Source: Flammeovirga pectinis (GTDB taxonomy: Bacteria > Bacteroidota > Bacteroidia > Cytophagales > Flammeovirgaceae). Taken from it: 64,000 nucleotides of DNA. The notes beneath the pieces are model-generated. The model did not search any database. It saw nothing but the letters and a program-made list of their open reading frames with translations, and was not told the origin of the DNA. Of this stretch, positions 8,959 through 18,561 are shown in pieces. Position 1 is the stretch's first letter. Every line of letters begins with the position of its first letter. The stretch lies in the NCBI RefSeq assembly GCF_003970675.1, contig NZ_CP034562.1, positions 3,348,001 through 3,412,000 of the forward strand, in the 5' to 3' direction. The position numbers and the translations under genes were made by a program.

Positions 8959-9210
8959 TTACTCTTCTACAGCCATATTAATAGCCTCGACCTTAACAAC
9001 TTCTGGTACTGCATTGATAATTGCCTGCTCAATTCCTGCCTTCAATGTCATTGCAGACATAGGGCATGAACCACAAGCACCCAAAAGCTCAACTTTTGCA
9101 ATGCCATCTTCAGTTACTTCAGTAACTTTAGCATCGCCACCATCAGCTTCTAAATATGGGCGAATTGTCTCCAATGCTTTTTCTACTCTTTCTATTAATG
9201 ATTGACTCAT
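8959..9210 (-). CDS. NifU C-terminal-domain Fe-S cluster scaffold (Nfu type)
   Basis: An 83-residue stand-alone NifU C-terminal domain with the cluster-binding CxxC in LLGACGSCPMSAMTLK. Such proteins carry a 4Fe-4S cluster between two protomers and pass it to client enzymes in the cytoplasm. It begins 35 bases after the mrp stop, in the same direction, so the pair is likely an operon. The window contains heavy Fe-S users (ActB with four cluster-binding motifs), giving a plausible demand. Confidence 0.92.
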   Translation of the reverse strand: MSQSLIERVEKALETIRPYLEADGGDAKVTEVTEDGIAKVELLGACGSCPMSAMTLKAGIEQAIINAVPEVVKVEAINMAVEE

Positions 9211-9245
9211 ATATCTTTAACCTTGAGGTTTATACATCATTCTAA

Positions 9246-10349
9246 TTATTCCCAGGTTTTGATCTCTACTTGATCAGTCTCTGGTAACTCAGCGTTACGA
9301 ATTGCAATATTTCTTGCTAATTCTTCTGCAATCTTCACAAATGATCTACCTGCTGGATTTCCTTCTTCCATCACTACAGGTACACCATCGTCTCCACCTT
9401 CACGAACACTTTGTACCAAAGGAATTTCACCTAAAAATGGTATCTCATATCTACGAGCAAATGTTTTACCACCATCTTGTCCAAATAAATAATATTTGTT
9501 TTCAGGAAGTTCAGCAGGAGTAAAATAAGACATATTTTCTACTACACCCAATATTGGTACATTCACATCTTTGGATGCAAACATTTTGTAGCCACGTACT
9601 GCATCTGCTAAAGCTACTTTTTGAGGTGTAGTAACAATTACAGCTCCTGTAACTTTTGCTGTTTGTACTAATGATAAATGAATATCACCTGTACCTGGAG
9701 GTAAATCGATTAGTAAGTAATCTAAATCTCCCCAATCTGTATCCATAAAGAATTGACGGATTGCAGAGCTAGCCATTGGGCCTCTCCAAACAACAGCATT
9801 ATCTGGTGATGTTAAGAAACCAATTGATAATAATTTCACTCCATATTTTTCAATTGGAATAATAATATTTTTATCGCCTCTTTGAACAACACCCGGCTGA
9901 GCATTCTCACAATTAAACATTGTTGGAATTGAAGGACCGTAAATATCAGCATCCATTACACCTACTTTTGCACCTGTTTCGGCTAAAGCCAATGCTAAGT
10001 TTGCAGTAACAGTAGATTTACCAACACCTCCTTTACCAGATGAAATAGCTATTACATTCTTTACACCTGGTAAAACAGGGCCATTTTGCTTAATGGATGT
10101 AACTTCTGCAGTCATGTTAACCGTAATTTCTAAATTATCAGCAACATCTCTGTAAATTGCATCTTCGCAACGCTTTCTGATTAATTCTTTTAACGGACAA
10201 GCAGGCGTAGTTAAAACTACAGTAAAAGACACTTTGTCTCCTTCTACTTCAACGTCGCGAATCATGTTCAGCGTTACTAAATCTTTTTTTAAATCTGGCT
10301 CTTCAACTGTTGATAAAGCCTTCAGAATATCTTCCTGAGTATATGCCAT
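9246..10349 (-). CDS. Mrp/ApbC-family P-loop ATPase with N-terminal MIP18-like domain
   Basis: A 367-residue Fe-S carrier ATPase. Residues 1-90 are a MIP18/DUF59 domain containing TTPACPLK; residues 95-350 are the deviant Walker A ATPase (SSGKGGVGKSTVTANLALAL), with the MDADIYGPSIP and LLIDLPPGTGD signatures. The C-terminal CxxC pair used by classical ApbC to bridge a cluster is missing: the position after VVENMSYF reads TPAELPENKYYLFG. Only three cysteines exist in the protein. I believe this substitution is widespread in Bacteroidota. It is followed by the NifU-domain gene, and a TAATTTTG box lies 34 bases upstream. Confidence 0.94.
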   Translation of the reverse strand: MAYTQEDILKALSTVEEPDLKKDLVTLNMIRDVEVEGDKVSFTVVLTTPACPLKELIRKRCEDAIYRDVADNLEITVNMTAEVTSIKQNGPVLPGVKNVIAISSGKGGVGKSTVTANLALALAETGAKVGVMDADIYGPSIPTMFNCENAQPGVVQRGDKNIIIPIEKYGVKLLSIGFLTSPDNAVVWRGPMASSAIRQFFMDTDWGDLDYLLIDLPPGTGDIHLSLVQTAKVTGAVIVTTPQKVALADAVRGYKMFASKDVNVPILGVVENMSYFTPAELPENKYYLFGQDGGKTFARRYEIPFLGEIPLVQSVREGGDDGVPVVMEEGNPAGRSFVKIAEELARNIAIRNAELPETDQVEIKTWE

Positions 10350-10382
10350 GGTCTCTTTTATCCCAAAACTGTTTAATCTTCA

Positions 10383-10390
10383 CAAAATTA
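10383..10390 (-). promoter_or_regulatory. Bacteroidota-type -7 element upstream of mrp
   Basis: Reads TAATTTTG on the minus strand, matching TAnnTTTG, 34 bases before the mrp start. The -33 TTG is not evident. Confidence 0.45.
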
Positions 10391-10464
10391 ACACGAAAAG
10401 ATGAATGATGCATTATCTTTATTTAGATTAATTTTTAATTTGGTAAGATTAACAGTAAAACAAC

Positions 10465-12357
10465 TCATTTTGAGACCTCTGTGAGTGTTTTTAGCATAGA
10501 AAAATACTGCGTTGGTGTTTTTGATGTTTCTTTTTTGAATGCTCTATTAAAGGCTGTTTTAGAATTAAAGCCTACATTATAGGCATGTCCTAAGTAGGTC
10601 AGCTCGTTATCTGTATCTCCATTTACGGCATCTACAAAAGCTTCTACTCTATAGGAATTCACAAAATCATAGAAATTTTTCTTATATCCATCATTAATTA
10701 CTTTGGATAAATCATGCGTGTTTGTTTCTAGAATTTTTGCTAGATCAGGAAGTGTTAAACGAGCATTCTCATAAAGACATTCTTCTCCCATTTTTATTGC
10801 AAGGTCATTTTTTATTGCAATAAGATCTGACGATAATTCTTTAACAACTTCTTGTTCTACCTTCTCCGAATTTACTATTGTGTTCGGAATATTATCTGGA
10901 AAGTTAATTACCTCAGATATACGTAATATTTCAGGTTGGTTCATTGCATAATAACCCATAACAAAAGAGATACTTGCAATCATAAACCATAATGTATCCG
11001 ATAAGAATTCTATTAGATTCTGTGGATTGTAATCAAATAAGTAGTGGGCACTGCCTACAATATATAGCATACCCCAAATAATTAAACAACCTGCATAAAC
11101 AGCCGTCACTCCACTTAAATAATTTAGGTTTCTTTCTTCTGATAGAACTTCTACATTATTTACTTTCTGACGATCCAATACTTGTTTACATTTCCACCAA
11201 TAATAAATATTAAAGAGTAAACCTAAACCACCAAAAAGATTAAATAACCAATTAAATTCTTTATCTAAGACACCATTAATAAACTCTTCATTTGGCATTG
11301 CCAATAAAGGAATATAGGTAATTATTTGCATCCCAAAAGGAACAAACCTATAAAAGAGATCTTTCTTTGCAGATTCTGAATCAGTTAGTTGCTTAATGTA
11401 GAAATAAAATAGTGGGCTATATAAAAATAGTAATAACTCTGGTACTAAATATATTTTAGGAAACTCATGGAACATATCTCTATAATACATTGCCACTCTA
11501 GACATCAAAGCGATTGATGTTAAGAAAATTAAGCCCATCAATATTAAATTAGCTTGACGGTTATTATCTTGGATACTAAAAATTGAAAGTATTAAAACTA
11601 TACCTTGAAATGCTCCTAAAAGTAGTAAAAACATATAAGGCGTCATGGTATTACCAGAAAGGTCTTCCCAACTACTTACCTTAATTTCTTTTTTCCAACC
11701 ATCAATAGATACATCATAGACTCTATTTCCGATTGCTCGACCATTCTCTCGTCCTTCTACAGATTCCCAAGAACCTCTTGTCACTTTGTAATTAAATTTC
11801 TGAACTCCTATTGGTAATGTGATATAATAATTACCATCAGGGTGCTTATTTAATTTACTTTCAACATCATTTGTTCTCCAATCATTAAAATCTCCTGTAA
11901 CAAATAAAGTTGCATCATAAGGAGTTTCATCGGGAACGTCTTGTACAACTAATTGTACTCTGTTTAAAAATTGCTTTGCTTTGTCTTGCCAAGATAAAAT
12001 TTTGATATCAATTTCATTTGGACTTGATGCGTCATACACTCTATTGGATTTTATTTCTCCAACATCATTGCCTTCAACGCTTTTCCAATTACCTCTAGTA
12101 AATTTATATTGGAAACTACCTGCTTGTTTTGGCAAACGGATATAATATTCTTTACCATTTTTCTTTAATTGAAAATTAGGATCGTTTGGTGCCCATTCGT
12201 TTAAAGAAGTCACTAAATAGATAGCTGCTGTTTTTGGTGTATAAACAGGATATTCTTTAATAGTAAATGTGATAGAATCTGACTGAGCGTGCGAATTGTA
12301 ATTTGTAAAAAAAGTACACAGTGAAAAAATAAATAGAATAGTAATTTTATTATTCAT
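10465..12357 (-). CDS. Membrane-spanning AraC-type regulator with two periplasmic starch-binding-like modules
   Basis: A 630-residue protein from the preferred ATG at 12357; the frame stays open to 12450, but those extra residues would precede the signal peptide. Residues 1-25 are a signal peptide ending NSHAQ. Two tandem modules follow (about 26-125 and 130-237), each with a Trp after a strand (SLNEW, DFNDW) and a YKxTRGxWxSVEG block, like CBM20/CBM48-type glycogen- or starch-binding folds. Seven hydrophobic segments cover about 240-485. Residues 530-625 form an AraC-type helix-turn-helix (LTLPDLAKILETN, then YNVGFNSKTAFNRAFKKE). The odd number of helices puts the sensor outside and the DNA-binding domain inside. 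It sits directly downstream of the giant amylase, separated by a terminator. Starch sensing is inference. Confidence 0.85.
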   Translation of the reverse strand: MNNKITILFIFSLCTFFTNYNSHAQSDSITFTIKEYPVYTPKTAAIYLVTSLNEWAPNDPNFQLKKNGKEYYIRLPKQAGSFQYKFTRGNWKSVEGNDVGEIKSNRVYDASSPNEIDIKILSWQDKAKQFLNRVQLVVQDVPDETPYDATLFVTGDFNDWRTNDVESKLNKHPDGNYYITLPIGVQKFNYKVTRGSWESVEGRENGRAIGNRVYDVSIDGWKKEIKVSSWEDLSGNTMTPYMFLLLLGAFQGIVLILSIFSIQDNNRQANLILMGLIFLTSIALMSRVAMYYRDMFHEFPKIYLVPELLLFLYSPLFYFYIKQLTDSESAKKDLFYRFVPFGMQIITYIPLLAMPNEEFINGVLDKEFNWLFNLFGGLGLLFNIYYWWKCKQVLDRQKVNNVEVLSEERNLNYLSGVTAVYAGCLIIWGMLYIVGSAHYLFDYNPQNLIEFLSDTLWFMIASISFVMGYYAMNQPEILRISEVINFPDNIPNTIVNSEKVEQEVVKELSSDLIAIKNDLAIKMGEECLYENARLTLPDLAKILETNTHDLSKVINDGYKKNFYDFVNSYRVEAFVDAVNGDTDNELTYLGHAYNVGFNSKTAFNRAFKKETSKTPTQYFSMLKTLTEVSK

Positions 12358-12496
12358 AGACATTGTTAGTAGTGTTGTAAAATTAGACCTCAAAAAATAA
12401 ATTAGTAGTTGATTTATAAGTTTAGATAATATTATTGTCAACATCAACAAAAAGTATAATTATCTTATTTATAATGTTATAAAAACACTTTTTATC

Positions 12497-12531
12497 AAAA
12501 AAAAGAGCACAGAAAGATACTCTCTGTGCTC
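12497..12531 (-). terminator. Terminator of the giant amylase gene
   Basis: A 9-bp stem GAGCACAGA/TCTGTGCTC (12505-12513 with 12523-12531), followed on the minus strand by eight T, 16 bases past the amylase stop. Confidence 0.9.
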
Positions 12532-12546
12532 ATTAAATTACAATTC

Positions 12547-15500
12547 TTATTTTTTAAGTATTCGCTTTACTTCTAAATACGAACCAATCTGAATTTGCAC
12601 TAAATGAATACCACTTGGTAAATCACTAGTATTCAGCTCTAACTGATTATTACCCTGAGGTAAACGTTGCTCTACAGATGGAATTACTTGTCTTCCTTGT
12701 AAATCAAATATTTTAACAATAGCGTTTGTATTCTCTTCTATTATTACAACATCTAATGTTGCTTTCTGAGTTACTATTGTTGGATATAATTTCACAGATA
12801 AAGCTAGTTTATCTTCTAAATTAAATGTTCTTGCTCCACTACTTTCTGGATTAGAAGCATACCATTGTCCATCTTTATACCATCCTTCTTGATTTCTAGA
12901 CAAATCTCCAGTTTGTTGTCCAGAACCATTATGGAATAATACACTTGCAGAAGTAGCTCCATTTATTGTGTAAGAATACCAACCATTTCCATCATCTACC
13001 ATTGCAACTCCAGGCCATGTTGATGACGTTCCATTTGATGTATTCCAATAATGAATTTTTGTACTACTACCCCAAGAAGATTTAAAATGAACTGTTAAGC
13101 CTTCTGGTTGAGGTGGTTCCTCATCATACCATTGTCCATTTTTAAACCAGCCATCTTTATCTCTTGTTAGATCTGCTGATTTATAACCAGAAGTAGTATG
13201 GAATAATAGATTAGTTGATGTTACATTTGATGTAAATTCAAAATACCACCATCCATTCTCTCCTTCTGTAAGTGCTACACCCGGCCAAGTTGTACTCGCT
13301 ATTGCTCCTACCGGAGTTACACCCCAATAATGAATTAATGGGTTACTTGCTCCTTGGAAATATACTTTAAAGCCTCCAATAACTTCATTTACAGTAAATG
13401 TTTTTGAAATTACTGCTGACGTATTACCTGATGCATCGACAGAAAACGCTTGTACAGTATGATCTCCAACATCAGTTAAATCAAAAGATACAGTTGTAAC
13501 TGCAGACATAGATGCTGTAGTTGGTAATGTCCCATCAGTTGTATAATAAACTGTTGGTGCATTATCTCTAGTATCTGTTGCTGTAATAGAAATTGATACT
13601 AGTCCATCATAAGTACCACTATCTGGAGTCATTCCAATTGTTGGAGCGGTTTCATCTTCACCAATTTCAACCCAAGCGCCATTCTCATAACCTAAGCCTT
13701 CGTTACCACAAGTAGATAAATCTCCAGTTTTTCCTGCACCGCTATTTGTGAAAATAACATTTGCACAAGTACCTCCTTCAACTTCATATTTCATCCACCC
13801 TGTTCCAACTTCTGGAGCAGCTTGTAATTCAACACCTGGCCATGTTACTGGATTTGGATCCGTAATTGTTCCATTTGCTTCTACATTCCAATAATATACG
13901 TGACTATAATTTTTTACATAAATAGTAAATGTTTGGATAGGATTGAAAGTAAACACTTCCGAAATAATATCAGAAGAGCCTTCTGCGTTATAAGCGATTG
14001 CTGTTATCGTTACTGTCTCTCCTTCATTACCATTTACAGCTATTGCTCCCGTATATTCTAATGATGAACTCGATGGAGTAGTACCATCAATTGTATAATA
14101 GATCACCCCATCTTGAGTTGCAGAAATTGTTACATTTCCTGATCCATTAGAGAAATTTTTACTTTCCGGACTGATAGTTACAGTAGGTACCATCGGTCCA
14201 GGGCAATTGCCAGGACAACTATTTGACCAACTTCCATCTTTATACCAACCATCTTGAGTTCTTGATAAATCATCTGATTGAGCTCCTCCATTGTCTGTAA
14301 ATACAATACCCGTAGATAATGCAGTTACAGTTGCATGATACCAACCATTACCAACATCTGTCATGGTAGCACCCGGCCAAGCGGTATCCTCAGTACTGCC
14401 AACAGGAACAGCATCATAATGATGCATATTAGCATTACCCCAATCTGCAGGTTTGTAGAAGTATACGTTGATAGGGTCAATCTGACCCACGGCGTATTTT
14501 TTCTCTGCAGCACCTGTACGTCCTGAAGAATTAACTGCTATTGCTCTAACTGTTGCCGATTGAATTAAATCAAAAGGTCCTGTATAAACATCCCAAGTAA
14601 GATAATCCTCTTTATTATCACTATCATTAGTAGTATAATAAGTAACTACATTAGGATCTTCTGCATCAATTGCTGAGATAGAAACTGTAATTGAAGTTTC
14701 ATCATATTGTGTATCTGGAGATATATTTACAATTGGACGAGAAACGTAAGTGTAGTTTTTATCATATAATAAAACAATACCTTCTGCATCTGCTGTAAAT
14801 GATACAGATCCATTTTCAACAACTTGCATTGTACCCGTATAATGATCAATAATCGTATCTCCGTTAGGGTAATAATCTGCAACATCAAAAGTAACTGTTC
14901 CTTGTGCACCTACAGCTACAATAACTCTATCAGAAAGTTGTTCTGCTGGGTTATTATAATCACGTACAAAAGTATAAGGAGCACTTCCTATTTGCTTATG
15001 AGAACCTGCTCCAACAGATGGATGGTCTCTACGGAAAGTACCTAACTTTTTCCACACATTATGTTGAGCAGTATTAAAATTACCCCAGTTCATTTCTGAA
15101 CGAGTATTTTGTTCTGCATCACTCCAATTTCCTTCAGGTCTTCCTGTTTCATCACCATAAAATATTTGAATACCTCCTGGTAATAACAAGAAACCTGGTG
15201 CTGCTGCATGTAAAGAGTTACGATCAAACAGTGGCACTACATCATGTGATGACAAATAACTTAATGAGTTCCATGTAGAATCATCATTAATAGTTGCGTA
15301 TTCTGAATACAATGATTCTAAAGAACTTGCATCTCTGCTTGCCACACGTGCATCATTTTTAAGATTAAAATTGATTACTGAATTAAAGTTACCATCAGTA
15401 TGATAGTTCGACTTATTCTTACCATGTCCCCAAACTTCTGCAGTCATCCAGAATTCTTTACTATCCATTGCTTTTGATGGATTTTCTTCTTTCCACGCTG

Positions 15501-18500
15501 CTAAAGCTGCAATAGCATATTGTTTTAATCTAGCCCAACGCTCCATCTCAACATGTTTCGCAGTATCTATTCTAAAACCATCAATACCGTACTTTCTTAC
15601 CCAATCTGTAAGCCAGAATATCATATAATTTGATACTACTCTAGGTAAACCTGTTTCATTAAAGAAAGCATCTAATTCAGCTGTTTTCTCTGCTAATTTT
15701 CCTTCTTGAGACCACTTTGTAACAAGAATTGGAGGAATACCTACTGGTGCTAAATCTTCTGTTTTTAAATCTGGTAAGAAACCAACACAATTATCAATTC
15801 CACCTCCAGAAGAACAGGCATCATAACCATCAACATCTGGATGACGCATCCAATCTGGACCCCAATATTTAGAAATCCATGTTCCACCAGAAGAATAATC
15901 AACAAATTTCTCATGGTATGAATGCCATGAATCTGCTCCAGATGGTTGCCAAGCTCTCCAAGATGGATCTACAGTTCCGTAGCCAAATTCTTCCATATCT
16001 TGCATTGTTGCATAACCTGTATGGTTCATTACAACATCTACTACAATACGGATTCCTCTTGAGTGAGCTTCATCAATAAACTCTTGGAAGTCTACTTCTG
16101 TACCCATGTTACGATCTAGCTCTGACCAATCTAGTGCATAATAACCGTGGTATCCATAATGACGGAAAGATCCATCAGAACTTCCTCCAACCCATCCATG
16201 CATTTGTTCAACTGGTGACGTAATCCAAATTGCATTTACACCAATCGCTTCAAAATATCCTTCACGAAGTTTTGCAGTCATACCTTTTAAATCACCTCCA
16301 TGGAATTCTCCAGCAGATGAGTCATCAGTATAATCTCCTCCGTTACCATCCTTCCCTCTGTTGTACTCATTGTTATTAGAAGGATCGCCATCATAAAAAC
16401 GGTCAGTCATTGTAAAATAAACTGTCGCATTATCCCAAGTAAAATTATCTTTCTTGGCAGTTGGACCTGAGTTATTATTATTATTATTATCTTCTTCGGT
16501 TTCTTTAGTGTAAGTTGATGTTACAACCTCAGAAGAAAGATTACCTTTAAATGCTTTTGCTTTTAAAACCGTTGTTTCTGTAAAAACTAAAGTTGATGAA
16601 TAAAGCAAAGATGAAGTAGTTGGTGTTGTACCATCTACTGTATAATAAATAGATGCTCCGTCATTTGATGAAAGATTTACAGAAAACGAATCTATAAATG
16701 TAGCGTCTGATTGATCAGAAGAAATTGTAACAACTTCAACATCATCAGGACAATCTCCACCAGTACAAGCTGTTGAAATAACACCCTCTGAATACCAAGA
16801 AGTACCAGAGATAATTACATCTGTATCTTGATTAGTAGCAAAATCATGAAAAACAAAATTAGCTGATTCAGCACCAGGTAATGCAACCGAATACCAGTTA
16901 GATGTTCCTTCAACAAGTTGCATTTCTACACCAGGCCATTCTGTATCTGATACAGAACCTGCAGGCGATGCTGCCCAATGATGTGCATATAATGCTTCCC
17001 AACCTGCTTGTTTCTGTACATAAACAGTCATTACAGGAAGAGGTTCTCCAACATAAAATTTCTTTTCTATTTGACCCGATTTATTTTCTGAATCAAATGA
17101 TATAGCTTTTACTGTTGTTGTTGTATTAATAGTAAAAGGTGCCGTATAAACAGCCGAATTTATTGTAGGAGTACTTCCATCTATAGTATAATAAATCGAT
17201 AAGTTAGGATCTCTATCATCAATAACTGATAATGTTATTTCAATAGGATTATCAGATTGTTGAACAGAAGGATATATTGTTACAGTAGGTGCAGTATTTA
17301 CACCTACTCCTTTATCCCAAATCATATAACCAGGACCTTCTGCTTGAATAATCCATCCAGAACCATTTGGTCTCCAACTTGTATTACCAATTGTCATTGC
17401 AAGTTTATCGTCTACAACTGCAGCATAACCACTACCATCTGCTTGCTGAATACTTACAACACTTGTTTTAGAAATATCATTCGCTTTACGAATAGCAATC
17501 ATTTGTGCTATTTCATCGTAAATGCCATATTCAAAAAGGTGAGAATAAAACACCATTGGAGAACCTGCGTGTGTTAAGATATACGCATAACCTTGTAATA
17601 CTTGAGAGTTAGAAACAGGATCATTAGGGAATGCACTTCCTGGATGATCTCCTTGTCTTACTGGCTCAGTATCATGATTTTCTAAAAATGTAACTGATTG
17701 CTGAGGCCAAGTACCTGCTACACCAGGCATCTTACCACCATTGTTTAATACTCCATAATTACCATTTACAGCACTATGCAAAGCAAACTTTAAAGGAAAA
17801 TCAAATGCTGTAGAAGTACCTTGTGCACCATCTACCCAATTGATGATATCTTGCGTATTACTTGTCCAATTCTCTCCTATTGAAATAGATGGAGAAGTTG
17901 CATTGTTATAATCAGCAAAATAATTTGCAGCAAAACCATGTACAAAATCATATCTCCATCCAGAGTAACCCACATCAGATTTTAACCAATTCATCCAATC
18001 TTTAATCGCTTGTTGCGTAGCTGGATCTCTGTGGTTAATATCTCTTGCAGCACTATAAGGTGTACCTGTGTCAAAATCACCACAACCTTCACCTGGGAAT
18101 TGTTCATTTACTTCATCATCAGAAGTAATTCCATTACACCCTAAAGCAGGTTCACAGAAATCTGCCCAACCTGTACAACCTACTCGATGATTAATAACTA
18201 TATCTGCAATAGAAACAACACCAAGGTTATTTAATTGAGATATCAACGCTCTAAGTTCTTCTTCAGAGCCATAGTTAGAATTTAGGTCATACCATTTTCT
18301 TGGTAGATAACCCGCTCTATCACCTGCATCAGAAGATGGAGGTAACCATATACCATCAATATCAGCTGCTTTAATTGCAGCTGCTTTAGTTGATAATACT
18401 TGCCACCAATCTTTTTGGGCGGCGTCTGCTGATTCCCAGTGGAATCCTTGCAAATAAACTTCTTTTCCATCCTGTGCTATTGCTACTACATTATTAAGTA

Positions 18501-18561
18501 GTAGAAATAGAATTGAGATGACAGAAGTAAGTAACAGTTTAAAGTTCTTTTCCATTTTCAA
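12547..18561 (-). CDS. Giant secreted dual-GH13 alpha-amylase with five CBM26-like modules and type IX secretion tail
   Basis: A 2004-residue multidomain enzyme. After a signal peptide (1-29) comes a GH13 domain (about 30-415) like plant and archaeal amylases, with Asp in GWRYDFVHG (near 204), Glu in ISIGENW (229) and Asp in FLENHDTE (295). A second GH13 domain (about 707-1270) resembles periplasmic MalS: FTMTDRF, GEFHGGDLKG, Asp in GFRIDTAKHVE (near 999), Glu in TAEVWGHG (1043), Asp in YLSSHDVV (1106). Both triads look complete. Five chitobiase-C/Fn3-like modules (near 427, 609, 1275, 1459, 1639) and five CBM26-like starch-binding modules (near 510, 1362, 1542, 1730, 1819) surround them, and an Asn-rich linker precedes GH13-B. 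The last 85 residues (LYPTIVTQKATLDV to VKRILKK) are a type IX sorting domain. Export to the cell surface or medium for starch hydrolysis is expected. Confidence 0.95.
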   Translation of the reverse strand: MKMEKNFKLLLTSVISILFLLLNNVVAIAQDGKEVYLQGFHWESADAAQKDWWQVLSTKAAAIKAADIDGIWLPPSSDAGDRAGYLPRKWYDLNSNYGSEEELRALISQLNNLGVVSIADIVINHRVGCTGWADFCEPALGCNGITSDDEVNEQFPGEGCGDFDTGTPYSAARDINHRDPATQQAIKDWMNWLKSDVGYSGWRYDFVHGFAANYFADYNNATSPSISIGENWTSNTQDIINWVDGAQGTSTAFDFPLKFALHSAVNGNYGVLNNGGKMPGVAGTWPQQSVTFLENHDTEPVRQGDHPGSAFPNDPVSNSQVLQGYAYILTHAGSPMVFYSHLFEYGIYDEIAQMIAIRKANDISKTSVVSIQQADGSGYAAVVDDKLAMTIGNTSWRPNGSGWIIQAEGPGYMIWDKGVGVNTAPTVTIYPSVQQSDNPIEITLSVIDDRDPNLSIYYTIDGSTPTINSAVYTAPFTINTTTTVKAISFDSENKSGQIEKKFYVGEPLPVMTVYVQKQAGWEALYAHHWAASPAGSVSDTEWPGVEMQLVEGTSNWYSVALPGAESANFVFHDFATNQDTDVIISGTSWYSEGVISTACTGGDCPDDVEVVTISSDQSDATFIDSFSVNLSSNDGASIYYTVDGTTPTTSSLLYSSTLVFTETTVLKAKAFKGNLSSEVVTSTYTKETEEDNNNNNNSGPTAKKDNFTWDNATVYFTMTDRFYDGDPSNNNEYNRGKDGNGGDYTDDSSAGEFHGGDLKGMTAKLREGYFEAIGVNAIWITSPVEQMHGWVGGSSDGSFRHYGYHGYYALDWSELDRNMGTEVDFQEFIDEAHSRGIRIVVDVVMNHTGYATMQDMEEFGYGTVDPSWRAWQPSGADSWHSYHEKFVDYSSGGTWISKYWGPDWMRHPDVDGYDACSSGGGIDNCVGFLPDLKTEDLAPVGIPPILVTKWSQEGKLAEKTAELDAFFNETGLPRVVSNYMIFWLTDWVRKYGIDGFRIDTAKHVEMERWARLKQYAIAALAAWKEENPSKAMDSKEFWMTAEVWGHGKNKSNYHTDGNFNSVINFNLKNDARVASRDASSLESLYSEYATINDDSTWNSLSYLSSHDVVPLFDRNSLHAAAPGFLLLPGGIQIFYGDETGRPEGNWSDAEQNTRSEMNWGNFNTAQHNVWKKLGTFRRDHPSVGAGSHKQIGSAPYTFVRDYNNPAEQLSDRVIVAVGAQGTVTFDVADYYPNGDTIIDHYTGTMQVVENGSVSFTADAEGIVLLYDKNYTYVSRPIVNISPDTQYDETSITVSISAIDAEDPNVVTYYTTNDSDNKEDYLTWDVYTGPFDLIQSATVRAIAVNSSGRTGAAEKKYAVGQIDPINVYFYKPADWGNANMHHYDAVPVGSTEDTAWPGATMTDVGNGWYHATVTALSTGIVFTDNGGAQSDDLSRTQDGWYKDGSWSNSCPGNCPGPMVPTVTISPESKNFSNGSGNVTISATQDGVIYYTIDGTTPSSSSLEYTGAIAVNGNEGETVTITAIAYNAEGSSDIISEVFTFNPIQTFTIYVKNYSHVYYWNVEANGTITDPNPVTWPGVELQAAPEVGTGWMKYEVEGGTCANVIFTNSGAGKTGDLSTCGNEGLGYENGAWVEIGEDETAPTIGMTPDSGTYDGLVSISITATDTRDNAPTVYYTTDGTLPTTASMSAVTTVSFDLTDVGDHTVQAFSVDASGNTSAVISKTFTVNEVIGGFKVYFQGASNPLIHYWGVTPVGAIASTTWPGVALTEGENGWWYFEFTSNVTSTNLLFHTTSGYKSADLTRDKDGWFKNGQWYDEEPPQPEGLTVHFKSSWGSSTKIHYWNTSNGTSSTWPGVAMVDDGNGWYSYTINGATSASVLFHNGSGQQTGDLSRNQEGWYKDGQWYASNPESSGARTFNLEDKLALSVKLYPTIVTQKATLDVVIIEENTNAIVKIFDLQGRQVIPSVEQRLPQGNNQLELNTSDLPSGIHLVQIQIGSYLEVKRILKK

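Noticed and set aside
10465-12450. The longest possible start of the regulator at 12450
   Set aside because: It would place about 31 residues before a good signal peptide; ATGs at 12363 or 12357 fit much better.
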